64,000 nt of DNA, taken from NCBI RefSeq assembly GCF_003044275.1, contig NZ_PZPL01000002.1, positions 186,001 to 250,000 of the forward strand, read 5' to 3'. A program made the translations under genes and the position numbers. This DNA is from Rathayibacter caricis DSM 15933 (GTDB lineage: Bacteria > Actinomycetota > Actinomycetes > Actinomycetales > Microbacteriaceae). Shown one piece after another: positions 33,124 through 40,330 of this stretch (the first letter of the stretch is position 1; every line of letters starts with the position of its first letter). The notes beneath the pieces were generated by a model, which was not told where the DNA came from, ran no database searches, and saw nothing but the letters and a program-made list of their open reading frames with translations.

Positions 33124-33246
33124 AGAGAAGCCTCCCGCGAGGGCTGGTGACTTGATTAGCTCGAGATCCCGGTCTTTGGTCGGATGGGGGATCCTGAGCT
33201 ACGAAACTTGGTGAGGCCCGCTTCGGCGGGCCTCCTTCGTTTAAGC
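33124..33246 (-). promoter_or_regulatory. Duplicated leader, copy 1 (before the replication gene)
   Basis: On the minus strand: the stop of the RHH gene, a nine-pair terminator-like hairpin (GAGGCCCGC-CGAA-GCGGGCCTC, 33213-33234), about 50 variable bases, a conserved GAGCTAATCAAGTCACC, and AGCC-c-TC-gcgg-GAGGCT, which folds the ribosome-binding site GGGAGG into a stem. Then CTTCTCT and the ATG. Copy 2 lies at 33673-33793. RBS hiding would tune replication-protein synthesis (inference). Confidence 0.7.
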
Positions 33247-33672
33247 GGCTGAGATCGGCAGCTCCTCTGCTTGAGGTCGCGGTGCCGCGACGCGGGGGAG
33301 CGCACCGTTCGCCTGGACTAGCTGGTGCAGGAACGTATCGAGGTAGTAGGCCACGGAGACCCCACTCGCTGCGGCAGCCGCATGCACCTCCGCACGCACC
33401 TCTGGGGTGACGCGCGCCTGAAGCAGCACGGTGGGAGCATTGTCCGCTCGCTTTGCACGACCCTTGATTGCGCTCATACGAGCATTCTTCTGAGCGAATG
33501 CATACATCTCAGGGAGGCGGACCGGCGAGTCCACGAACCGGCGGCTCGGAATTTCGGCGCCGCCAACTAGCGCCTCGACGAAGGTTCGAACGGCGTCGGT
33601 TGCTGCCACGACACGCCGACCATCGAAGGTCGGCGTTGATCGGCGCAGGGGCATGGGTATGATGCAGGACAT
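33241..33672 (-). CDS. Ribbon-helix-helix-type protein upstream of rep
   Basis: A 143-residue protein. The N-terminal 65 residues are of unknown type. The later part has VLLQARVTPEVRAEVHAAAA, ASGVSVAYYLDTFLHQLVQA, which fits a ribbon-helix-helix DNA-binding fold preceded by a basic KGRAKRAD patch. It ends PQAEELPISAA just before the terminator-like stem of leader copy 1. The ATG is preceded by GGGAGG in leader copy 2. Location directly upstream of the replication gene suggests a copy-control or transcription regulator. Confidence 0.7.
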   Translation of the reverse strand: MSCIIPMPLRRSTPTFDGRRVVAATDAVRTFVEALVGGAEIPSRRFVDSPVRLPEMYAFAQKNARMSAIKGRAKRADNAPTVLLQARVTPEVRAEVHAAAAASGVSVAYYLDTFLHQLVQANGALPRVAAPRPQAEELPISAA

Positions 33673-33793
33673 AGAGAAACCTCCCGTGAGGGCTGGTGAC
33701 TTGATTAGCTCGAACCCCGGGAGCCTGGCAGCAATGGGGGAGCGGGCTACGAAACTTGGTGAGGCCCGCTTCGGCGGGCCTCCTTCGTTTAAG
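33673..33793 (-). promoter_or_regulatory. Duplicated leader, copy 2 (before the first RHH gene)
   Basis: Same order as copy 1: RHH-gene stop, stem GAGGCCCGC/GCGGGCCTC at 33761-33782, a variable part, GAGCTAATCAAGTCACC, then AGCC-c-TC-acgg-GAGGTT and TTCTCTATG. Where copy 1 has GGCT, copy 2 has GGTT, which keeps pairing to AGCC by wobble. Conserved ends with a variable middle suggest selection on the two hairpins. Confidence 0.7.
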
Positions 33794-34028
33794 CGGCCGT
33801 CGTGCGTTCCTCCTGTGGGATGGGCAGCTCGTTGCGGAGGTCGCGGCGAGGGCGGGGTGCGTACTCGGGCATGCCGAGGGACTCGGCCGCTAGAGCGGTG
33901 ATGTACTCGCCGTAGCTCAGCCCAGCGGCTGTCGCGTTGGCCTTGATGACCTCGGCAAGAGGCACTGCGGGTTTCGCCATGATGGGGACTCGCTGTCCCT
34001 TGCTCGGTCTAGCCATGAGCGAAATCAT
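33789..34028 (-). CDS. Small ribbon-helix-helix-type protein
   Basis: A 79-residue protein: MARPSKGQRVPIMAKPAVPL, AEVIKANATAAGLSYGEYIT, ALAAESLGMPEYAP, ending NELPIPQEERTTAA. The helix pair with a G-L-S-x-G-E-Y turn fits RHH antitoxin or copy-control proteins. Its C-terminus resembles that of the next RHH protein (EELPISAA versus NELPIPQEE). It starts either at 34028, overlapping the upstream stop as ATGA, or at 34016. Confidence 0.65.
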   Translation of the reverse strand: MISLMARPSKGQRVPIMAKPAVPLAEVIKANATAAGLSYGEYITALAAESLGMPEYAPRPRRDLRNELPIPQEERTTAA

Positions 34029-34144
34029 CCTGCGGTTCCGTTAACGGAAACGTTAGGTCGACGGTGTGTCGCCAAGTCCGCGCGCCGCATCGGCGCTCCT
34101 GCGGTGATCTTCGAGTCGCCCATCGCCAAGAGGGTCACCAGCAT
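34025..34144 (-). CDS. Possible leader peptide / small protein, 39 residues
   Basis: MLVTLLAMGDSKITAGAPMR continues to a stop that overlaps the RHH start (ATGA). AAGGGAG lies six bases before the ATG, a very good ribosome-binding site. Coupling and RBS support translation; there is no recognised domain. A palindrome, TTCCGTTAACGGAA, lies within its 3' part. Confidence 0.35.
   Translation of the reverse strand: MLVTLLAMGDSKITAGAPMRRADLATHRRPNVSVNGTAG
34036..34049. promoter_or_regulatory. Perfect palindrome, possible RHH operator
   Basis: TTCCGTTAACGGAA is an exact 14-base inverted repeat, followed by a further CGTTA half-site. Similar TAACGTAAACG sequence lies at about 34213-34223. These sit upstream of the RHH/rep genes. 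Confidence 0.4.
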
Positions 34145-34242
34145 GGTCATCTCCCTTCGCCTGGACGGACTTCGTCGTAACGAAGTTGCGGCGCAGCTTC
34201 ATCCGCGCCTCGCCTAACGTAAACGATACTACGCAAGAATTG

Positions 34243-35295
34243 TTAACAGTCATTTCGAAAGGTGAGCCCGATGCTGGCGATGGCGTTCGACACCGCCGTC
34301 ATGTGCCGAGCGCCGTCCGAGGTGACTCTGTTGGTGAGGTAGGCGACGATGAGTCGACTGTCCGGGTCAGCCCAGGCGACGCAGACGTTGGATCCGTTGT
34401 GACCGAAGGCTCGCGGTCCGGCGACGGATCCGAGCGGCGGGTACAGGTTCGGGGTGCGTCCGCCGAGCTGGAAGCCATTCGCCCAGAGAATAGGGGTGCG
34501 TGCGAATCCGTCGACGTCAGCTTCGGTGGAGCTCGCGGCGGTTGCCTGCAGGAGGATCTCGGGTGGGACAACCTGCGCGCCGTCGCGGCCGCGTCCGTCG
34601 TTGAGCAGCATCTCGTAGAGCCGGGCGACGTCTCGGGCGGTCGTGGAGACGCCGGCGCTGGGAATCACGGCCATGCGGACGGAGCGGCTGTTCAATGCCG
34701 TCGTCGCCAGCGGTACCGAGCTACGGATGGGCACGCATCGGGAGAAGGCGTGTTCAGTGACGCCCAGCATCGTGTTGGTCGCGCCGAGCGGGGTGAGCAG
34801 CCACTCATCCATCAGCGGCCGCAGCCGCCTCCGGGTCGCGCGCTCGATCACCTCACCGAGGATGAAGCCGTAGGTGAAGACTTGATAGGAGGGCACAGCG
34901 CCAGGCACCGTCGATAGGTGGGCGTTTTCGATGTTGCGGATGGAGCGACGCCAGTCGGTCATCGCGAGCGCGTCACCGAGCAGCCCTCGCGACGTCGAGA
35001 AGCCGGCCCGGTGGTGAAGCACCTGCCGGAGAGTGATAGAGCCCTTTCCGTGACGGGCGAACTCGGGCCAGTAGTAGGACACGGCAGCATCGAGGTCGAG
35101 GACCGAGGCCGCGGCCAGCTGGTGCACCAAGATGCTCAGGTACGGCTTGCTGACGGACCATGACCAGAAGAGGCCATCGGGTCCGTGCCCCTGGGCGTGG
35201 TCGACCAGGACCTCGTCGTCGCGGAGGACGACGAGCTGCGCGGACCCTCCTCGTTGGCGGACGAGGTTCAGCACCGGAGCAAGAGAGTCGTGCAC
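34243..35295 (-). CDS. Serine beta-lactamase-like hydrolase (class C / esterase family)
   Basis: A 350-residue penicillin-binding-protein-fold hydrolase. S47-x-x-K50 is in FWSWSVSKPYLSILVHQL. The second motif is FTYGFILGEV, where the usual Y-x-N asparagine is replaced by phenylalanine. The third is the FGHNGSNVC (H-x-G) motif. There is no signal peptide, so a cytoplasmic esterase or peptidase-like role is more likely than antibiotic resistance. It is divergent from the XRE regulator with 86 bases between starts. Confidence 0.88.
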   Translation of the reverse strand: MHDSLAPVLNLVRQRGGSAQLVVLRDDEVLVDHAQGHGPDGLFWSWSVSKPYLSILVHQLAAASVLDLDAAVSYYWPEFARHGKGSITLRQVLHHRAGFSTSRGLLGDALAMTDWRRSIRNIENAHLSTVPGAVPSYQVFTYGFILGEVIERATRRRLRPLMDEWLLTPLGATNTMLGVTEHAFSRCVPIRSSVPLATTALNSRSVRMAVIPSAGVSTTARDVARLYEMLLNDGRGRDGAQVVPPEILLQATAASSTEADVDGFARTPILWANGFQLGGRTPNLYPPLGSVAGPRAFGHNGSNVCVAWADPDSRLIVAYLTNRVTSDGARHMTAVSNAIASIGLTFRNDC

Positions 35296-35381
35296 GTGCT
35301 CTCCCTCCGTAGCGCCGGCGCCGCCTCCGAAGCCGGAAGGGGGCTGTCGAAAGTAACAGTCCTCTCGGACGGAGGGCTACC

Positions 35382-36026
35382 GTGGACAGCATGGCTGCGA
35401 GAACTGGTAACGGCGCGTCCGAGTACTCGATGCGCGTTCACGCCGCGATCAAGGCTCTGATGGGCAAGGCGGGCCTCTCCAACGTGGACTTCGCGGCGCG
35501 CACCGACATGACGTTGACCTACTTCTACGCCCGCATGCGCGGCGACGCGATGTTCGACACCAACGACCTCGAGCGCATCGCTCGCGTCCTGGGTGTGAGA
35601 GTCGCCCACATCTTCACGATCGCGGACGATTTTGGTGCACCCGCTGAAGAGATCGATGAGATGGTCGTCCTCACGAACGGCGCCGAGTTCGCTAGGCGCC
35701 TAAGCGTCCTCTTGCCAGCGGGTACGAACGATGATGTCGCAGGGATCCCAGTGCCGCGAATCATCGAGATGCTGGGCGCAACATCGCACTTCGGCGTGAC
35801 ACAAAGCGAGCTCACCCGTCTGGCATCTCATTTTGAAGTCCCTGAGGCGTTTTTGACCGAGCTAGTCACGTCTGAAGACACAGCCATGATCGAAGCGGAC
35901 CTCGAGCTGCGTCGGGCGCTCGCGTCGAAGGGCGTTGAGACTCTGGCCGCTCGGTCTCTCGGAGGGAGCCTGTCGCCGGCCGCCATCCGCGGTATCGCCG
36001 CTTCCATCCGCGCTTTGCGCAAGTAG
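35382..36026 (+). CDS. XRE-type regulator of the ImmA operon
   Basis: A 214-residue regulator. The N-terminal helix-turn-helix reads MRVHAAIKALMGKAGLSNVD, FAARTDMTLTYFYARMRGDA, LERIARVLGVRVAHIF. The second half resembles another helical domain, including SHFGVTQSELTRLASHFEVP. GGAGG five bases before the GTG sets the start. In many actinobacterial operons such a regulator is cut or relieved by the ImmA/IrrE protease encoded next. It may also control the divergent hydrolase at 35295. Confidence 0.85.
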   Translation: MDSMAARTGNGASEYSMRVHAAIKALMGKAGLSNVDFAARTDMTLTYFYARMRGDAMFDTNDLERIARVLGVRVAHIFTIADDFGAPAEEIDEMVVLTNGAEFARRLSVLLPAGTNDDVAGIPVPRIIEMLGATSHFGVTQSELTRLASHFEVPEAFLTELVTSEDTAMIEADLELRRALASKGVETLAARSLGGSLSPAAIRGIAASIRALRK

Positions 36027-36050
36027 CTACTGCGATCTGGAAGGGAAATT

Positions 36051-36595
36051 CATGAACGACCCGTGGCTCGTGAATAACGAGATTCGCCAGACCGCCGAGC
36101 GCGCCTTCGCTGACATCTTCACCGAAGAGTACCCGGGAGAACTGTCGACCGAAGAAGCGATTATTGAGCGGGCCGAGGAAGTCCTCGGCGCCGAAATCGA
36201 GGTGTATCAGGGCGGTGACGAGTCCTGGGAGAACTACCTTGCACTAACGCTGACGGTCACAATAAACGTGTTGATGCCGAGCAAATATAAGATTCTTATC
36301 CGCAGCGACAAAAAAAGCATATTATCGGATGTTTAATGTGTTCCACGAGCTGGCGCACATTCTCCTCGGTCATCCTCCGAGCGAAGTGCAGCTTCCCGAC
36401 ACTTTGAACTTCGAGTCCATGGGCGTCACGACCGGCGACAGCGCCGTCCGTCACGCGAAGCAGTTCGTGTTCGACGGGGAAGAAGTCACTCCGGCTCGCC
36501 GCGTCATCGAGGGCGAGGCGGAGGAGTTCGCCCGCCTGATGGTGTCGCTGGTGATGCACCCGCGGTACCGGACAGGAGAGCGGAGGTTCGGCTAG
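36051..36595 (+). pseudogene. ImmA/IrrE-family metallopeptidase, interrupted in an A7 run
   Basis: From ATG 36051 (AAGGGA ahead) the frame reads YPGELSTEEAIIERAEEVLG and then KYKILIRSDKK before stopping at 36336. A second frame from the same point reads AYYRMFNVFHELAHILLGHP, with the zinc-binding H-E-x-x-H, and RVIEGEAEEFARLMVSLVMH, with the third ligand, to 36595. Seven A residues at 36310-36316 separate the halves; six would give one continuous 181-residue protease. The family cleaves or inactivates XRE repressors. Pseudogene, phase switch or sequence error remain possible. Confidence 0.85.
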
Positions 36596-37561
36596 GTGAG
36601 CCCGATCGAAAGCTTCTTCTTCACCGCCACTTTCCTCGCCGTTGTCCCTTACTTCCTTGGCTGGTTCGTCGCGATAATTTTGCGCCGGCGGCCGCCGACG
36701 CGGCCGTGGGTCGCCGCGGGATTCGGGTCTGTCGCCCTACTTGCACTCGGCGCTTGGCCCTGGCTGCCCCTCGAGGAGGCTGACGGGCTGCTGGGCGGGA
36801 CGAACATCTACTACTGCGTGATGATCGTCGCCGCCGGCACGGCGTTGTGGCTACTGGTCGAGGCCGTCACTGACGTCGGTCGTGTGCGTTGGCGTTCGCT
36901 TGGGCTCCTCGTCGTCTGGATCGGCGCTTATGTGGCGGCCTTCGCGGCCATCGACCGTCCGGAGACGTCACCGAAGTTCTCACACGAGACGGTCGAACAG
37001 CTCCCGATGATCCTGTGCAGCGGCATCTACTTCCTCGGGCTCATCGTTCTTTTCGTGAGACTGATCCTCAAGATCCGGAAGTACCCGCGCCTCGCCTCCT
37101 GGCCCTTTACGGTCGGCGGAGGGCTCATCATCACAGCCTCCGTCAGTGAAATCACAGGAATGATCGTCGCGCGTACAGCACCCAACTCGACACTGGTGAC
37201 AGACAGTCTCTACTTGGTATTCACGCCGGGATTCTTTGGTGGAACGCTGTTGTTCACGGCTGGCCTGTGCAGCTTCCCGCTTCGGCGCACAATTCGTGAC
37301 GTCGCGGTCGATCTGTGCTCGCGAAATCTCGTCGGAATGTTGACAGCGCGGGAGATTTCCGCCCCACCGGTGTCCTTCGTAAGAGAAGGCACCGACAGCG
37401 AGAAGAAGCTTGTCCGCTTGATGACGCTTCAAGTTCGAGTCACTGATGCCGTTATGGTCGGTGCGATGAAACTGAATGACACCGAAAATAATGCCGTTTA
37501 TCGGGCAGAGCGCTTGATCGACGGCGAATTGCTAGCAGCAGGTATGGGATGGAACAAATGA
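36596..37561 (+). CDS. Multi-helix membrane protein (MAB_1171c/DUF6545-like)
   Basis: A 321-residue protein with about seven membrane helices in its first 230 residues (for example FFFTATFLAVVPYFLGWFVA, TALWLLVEAVTDVG, GIYFLGLIVLFVRLILKI). A cytoplasmic tail of about 90 residues starts near FPLRRTIRDVAVDLCSRNLV. Proteins of this type recur beside XRE regulators and ImmA proteases in actinobacteria and are annotated only as putative transporters. The GTG follows the ImmA stop directly, with GGAGG upstream, and its end overlaps the next gene by 13 bases. Confidence 0.75.
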   Translation: MSPIESFFFTATFLAVVPYFLGWFVAIILRRRPPTRPWVAAGFGSVALLALGAWPWLPLEEADGLLGGTNIYYCVMIVAAGTALWLLVEAVTDVGRVRWRSLGLLVVWIGAYVAAFAAIDRPETSPKFSHETVEQLPMILCSGIYFLGLIVLFVRLILKIRKYPRLASWPFTVGGGLIITASVSEITGMIVARTAPNSTLVTDSLYLVFTPGFFGGTLLFTAGLCSFPLRRTIRDVAVDLCSRNLVGMLTAREISAPPVSFVREGTDSEKKLVRLMTLQVRVTDAVMVGAMKLNDTENNAVYRAERLIDGELLAAGMGWNK

Positions 37562-38697
37562 ACAAGATGATCGTCGGAGCAGCCGCAGCAGGAGGCCTCG
37601 CCGTCGCTGGCGTCGTCGGCTCGATCTTCGCCGCTCGGCAGGTCGTTCTTCCCGTCGACCCGCCTGAGATCCCGATCCTCCGCCAGGACGGGAAGACGAT
37701 GACCCTTGCCGTCGACGGCAAGACCGTCTCCCCGGGCATCCTCGGGGTCTTTCGCACCGACCGGACCGGACACGCGACGCTCAGCCGACCGATCCACACC
37801 GACCCGGTGACAGGTGCGACCACCCGGCGTATCGAGTCGACCTGGGGAGCGAGCTTCGCCGGGGAGAAGGCCGTCATCTGCGAGGGCGACGTCTTCGCCG
37901 GGCCGGAAGCGGTCGACCCCGACTTCGTGGAGGTCCTCGTCCCGGGCCCCCTGGGGGACTGCCCAGCGTGGCAGTTCGGACCGGACGAGAACGCCGAGTG
38001 CACGTGGGCGATCCACGTGCACGGCATCCGCACCAAGCGCATCCACGCGCTCCGCAGCGTCCCCGCGATGACCGCGCTCGGCTACACGTCCCTGGTGGTC
38101 TCCTTCCGTGGCGATGGAGACGGGCCGGCGGTTCCTCACAGCGCCTCGATGCTCGGTCAGCGCGAGTGGGCCGACGTAGCCGCGGCGATCGACTACGCAG
38201 CCGCCCATGGCGCGAAGAAGATCGTCCTAATCGGCTGGTCCCTCGGCGGTGGCGTGGCGCTGCTGGCTGCAGAGCGCACGAGCCGCCGCGACCTGCTCTC
38301 GGGCCTCGTCCTCGTTGGACCGGCGCTGAACTGGAAGACGGCGATCGAGCAGGGCGCTGTGGAGATGGGGTTGCCTCGTCAGGTCGCGATCCTCGGCCTC
38401 GTCGGCTTGCGCAGCAAGCTCGCGAGCCGTCTCGTCGGCCTCCCTGAGCCTGTCGACTTCGATGCGCTCGACTGGGTGCGCGAGCCCCGCGCCGCGGCGC
38501 TGGGCTGCCCGATCCTCCTGTTCCACTCCGCCGGCGACACGACCCTCCCGATGGAGGTATCCCAGCGGTTCGCGAAGCTGAACGCGCCCGCTGTGGAAAT
38601 GGTCGAGACGGCGGCTACCGCTCACAACACCGAGTACAACGTCGATCCCGAGGTCTTCGACTCGACCATCGCTCGATGGATTTCGCAGCACCAGTAA
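37549..38697 (+). CDS. Membrane-anchored alpha/beta hydrolase of the ImmA operon
   Basis: A 382-residue protein. The N-terminal membrane helix (IVGAAAAGGLAVAGVVGSIF) precedes a 120-residue strand-rich domain and an alpha/beta hydrolase domain: AIHVHGIRTKRIHALRSVPA, TSLVVSFRGDGDGPA, nucleophile elbow VLIGWSLGGGVALLAAE, acid region ILLFHSAGDTTLPM, and late histidine in TAATAHNTEYNVD. It overlaps the membrane protein gene. Such anchored hydrolases are often acyl- or lipid-acting; role in the operon unknown. Confidence 0.85.
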   Translation: MEQMNKMIVGAAAAGGLAVAGVVGSIFAARQVVLPVDPPEIPILRQDGKTMTLAVDGKTVSPGILGVFRTDRTGHATLSRPIHTDPVTGATTRRIESTWGASFAGEKAVICEGDVFAGPEAVDPDFVEVLVPGPLGDCPAWQFGPDENAECTWAIHVHGIRTKRIHALRSVPAMTALGYTSLVVSFRGDGDGPAVPHSASMLGQREWADVAAAIDYAAAHGAKKIVLIGWSLGGGVALLAAERTSRRDLLSGLVLVGPALNWKTAIEQGAVEMGLPRQVAILGLVGLRSKLASRLVGLPEPVDFDALDWVREPRAAALGCPILLFHSAGDTTLPMEVSQRFAKLNAPAVEMVETAATAHNTEYNVDPEVFDSTIARWISQHQ

Positions 38698-38730
38698 CGA
38701 AAGCGCTAGCACTGGCCTACTGTTAATGCC

Positions 38731-39258
38731 ATGGGGGCTCTTCATGGCGCATCACGAGTGGACCGTGCACACTCCGACGACGGCCGGGCCATCGAGACGC
38801 GATGGTCCGCCGTCGTTCACTTCTTCCGGCTCGGTAACAGCCACTCCGTCGACTGCGACTGCCGCTGCTGCCTGGCGACCCGCGAGCCGTCGATGGCTGA
38901 CGACGACTTGGACGCGCGGACGGGCCTCGTGCGCCACTACCCCGTCTCCGAACTCGAGGATGCCGCGGAGGACGCGGTGCTGCGAGCAGTGACGCTGGAA
39001 ACGTACTGGTTCGGCCGAGACGTCATCGCGGCCGGCTACGAGCTCCACTCCGGAGAACGATTCGAGGACGTCGCGGTGACCTCACCCGAAGGGGATCAGT
39101 TCGCGGTCGAGGGGTGGCTTGCCGCCGACGCCTTCGAGTTGCAGTTCGCCACAGGACTTCGGGCGGTCGCAGACGAGGACGCTCTTCTCGCGCAGCGATG
39201 CGTGACCTTGCTCGAGCGGATCCCGGCGGGGACAGGGAACGCCTTCTGCGTCATATAG
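38731..39258 (+). CDS. Hypothetical protein with N-terminal cysteine cluster
   Basis: A 175-residue protein. The N-terminal 50 residues include SHSVDCDCRCCLATRE, with four cysteines that could bind metal. The acidic helical remainder includes YPVSELEDAAEDAVLRAVTL and ERFEDVAVTSPEGDQFAVEG. TACTGT seven bases before the ATG suggests a leaderless transcript; an internal ATG at 38893 is an alternative start that would lose the cysteines. No family recognised. Convergent, overlapping by eight bases with the next gene. Confidence 0.5.
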   Translation: MGALHGASRVDRAHSDDGRAIETRWSAVVHFFRLGNSHSVDCDCRCCLATREPSMADDDLDARTGLVRHYPVSELEDAAEDAVLRAVTLETYWFGRDVIAAGYELHSGERFEDVAVTSPEGDQFAVEGWLAADAFELQFATGLRAVADEDALLAQRCVTLLERIPAGTGNAFCVI

Positions 39259-39565
39259 CGGGCGGCGGATCAGCGAGGTCCGACTGGCCCTTCTGATACG
39301 CCCGACTGACCTCGTGCAGGCGATCGATCGCCTCCCAGTCGACCTTGTAGGTCACGGTCTTCCGGTGGCGGACGCCGGGCGCCGGGCGTCCACTGATCGC
39401 TCCGGCTTCCTCGAGCGGGTTGAGGTAACCGAAGAGAGTCACCTTGTTCCGGGCCTCCGGTACGGCGTCGAGAATCTCCGCCACGGTCGCTCCGTGGATT
39501 CGCGCCGGCTCCTGAGACAAGAAGTGCAGGACGCGGTTGCCAATCTCACTGGTAAGGGCGCGCAT
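39251..39565 (-). CDS. Winged-helix DNA-binding protein
   Basis: A 104-residue protein: LTSEIGNRVLHFLSQEPARI, HGATVAEILDAVPEARNKVT, LFGYLNPLEEAGAISGRPAP. This is a winged helix with recognition helix around R-N-K-V-T-L-F-G-Y-L. GGGAGG eight bases before the ATG supports the start at 39565 over longer forms. It is divergent from the conjugation operon with a gap of about 220 bases and may regulate it. Confidence 0.75.
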   Translation of the reverse strand: MRALTSEIGNRVLHFLSQEPARIHGATVAEILDAVPEARNKVTLFGYLNPLEEAGAISGRPAPGVRHRKTVTYKVDWEAIDRLHEVSRAYQKGQSDLADPPPAI

Positions 39566-39786
39566 GTGCATCACCTCCCTGGACGGCGGAGGGAGCGTAG
39601 GCGACATGGAACCCATTCTGGCGCATCGGCCGTTTCCTCCTTCGGATCGAAGGTTGCGCACTGCGTGACGCGATTGTTCCCTTGCATCTATTCGCACAAC
39701 TGTTACAGAAGTTAGATTTATCCTTATAGTGAGGAGTAGCGCGCAACCGGGATCGCCGGTCTCGGCACGAGCACTGGGGGATGCAC

Positions 39787-40326
39787 ATGAAGGTGCCTGG
39801 CAAGGCAGTCGTGGTCGTAGCGTTCGCTCTCGCTACTGCCGGCTGCACCAGCCCCAGCGCCGCTTCCTTCTCGTCCGCTGCGAGCGCGCCCTCCGGCGGT
39901 GCTTCCTCGACGGCCGCAGAACGGTTGCCGGCTGCGCCCGCACCGACGGAGAACGTCCCGTCGACGGAAGCCTCTGCAAGTGATGCGGAGCAGGCACCGG
40001 AGCTGGCTGTGGAAATGGCCACGATCGGTATCGCCGCGAAGGCGGCTACCGCCTTCTGCCGACCCTCCTTGGACTACGACACGTGGATCGCCGAGCTCTA
40101 CCCGTTCCTCAGTCAGCACGCTGCGGTGGCCTACGAAACGGTCGACCCGACGAACGTGCCCTGCACGACCCTCACCGGCGATGCGACAGTCCGAGACGGT
40201 GACGGTGCGTTCACGATGCGCATTCTCGTCCCCACCGACGCGGGGGAGTACTCGGTGTACGTCCACCGGACCACGGAGAGCACTCCCTGGGCAGTGGAGC
40301 AGATCACCGCGCTGGCCTCGGAATAG
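39787..40326 (+). CDS. Lipoprotein, first gene of the conjugation cluster
   Basis: A 179-residue protein with signal peptide and lipobox A-T-A-G-C (C20), a serine/alanine/proline-rich linker, and an extracytoplasmic domain: PELAVEMATIGIAAKAATAF, PSLDYDTWIAELYPFLSQHA, TMRILVPTDAGEYSVYVHRT. Position and topology suggest a surface component of the transfer machine. GGGGG six bases before the ATG at 39787 is better placed than for the ATG at 39781. Confidence 0.75.
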   Translation: MKVPGKAVVVVAFALATAGCTSPSAASFSSAASAPSGGASSTAAERLPAAPAPTENVPSTEASASDAEQAPELAVEMATIGIAAKAATAFCRPSLDYDTWIAELYPFLSQHAAVAYETVDPTNVPCTTLTGDATVRDGDGAFTMRILVPTDAGEYSVYVHRTTESTPWAVEQITALASE

Positions 40327-40330
40327 CCCG

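Noticed and set aside
34243..35295. Antibiotic-resistance beta-lactamase
   Set aside because: No signal peptide, and the second motif lacks the usual asparagine; an esterase-like relative is more likely.
36310..36318. Programmed -1 ribosomal frameshift at the A7 run in the ImmA gene
   Set aside because: The downstream frame is reached by +1 (skipping one A), not by -1 slippage on the A-run. Indel or transcriptional slippage is more plausible.
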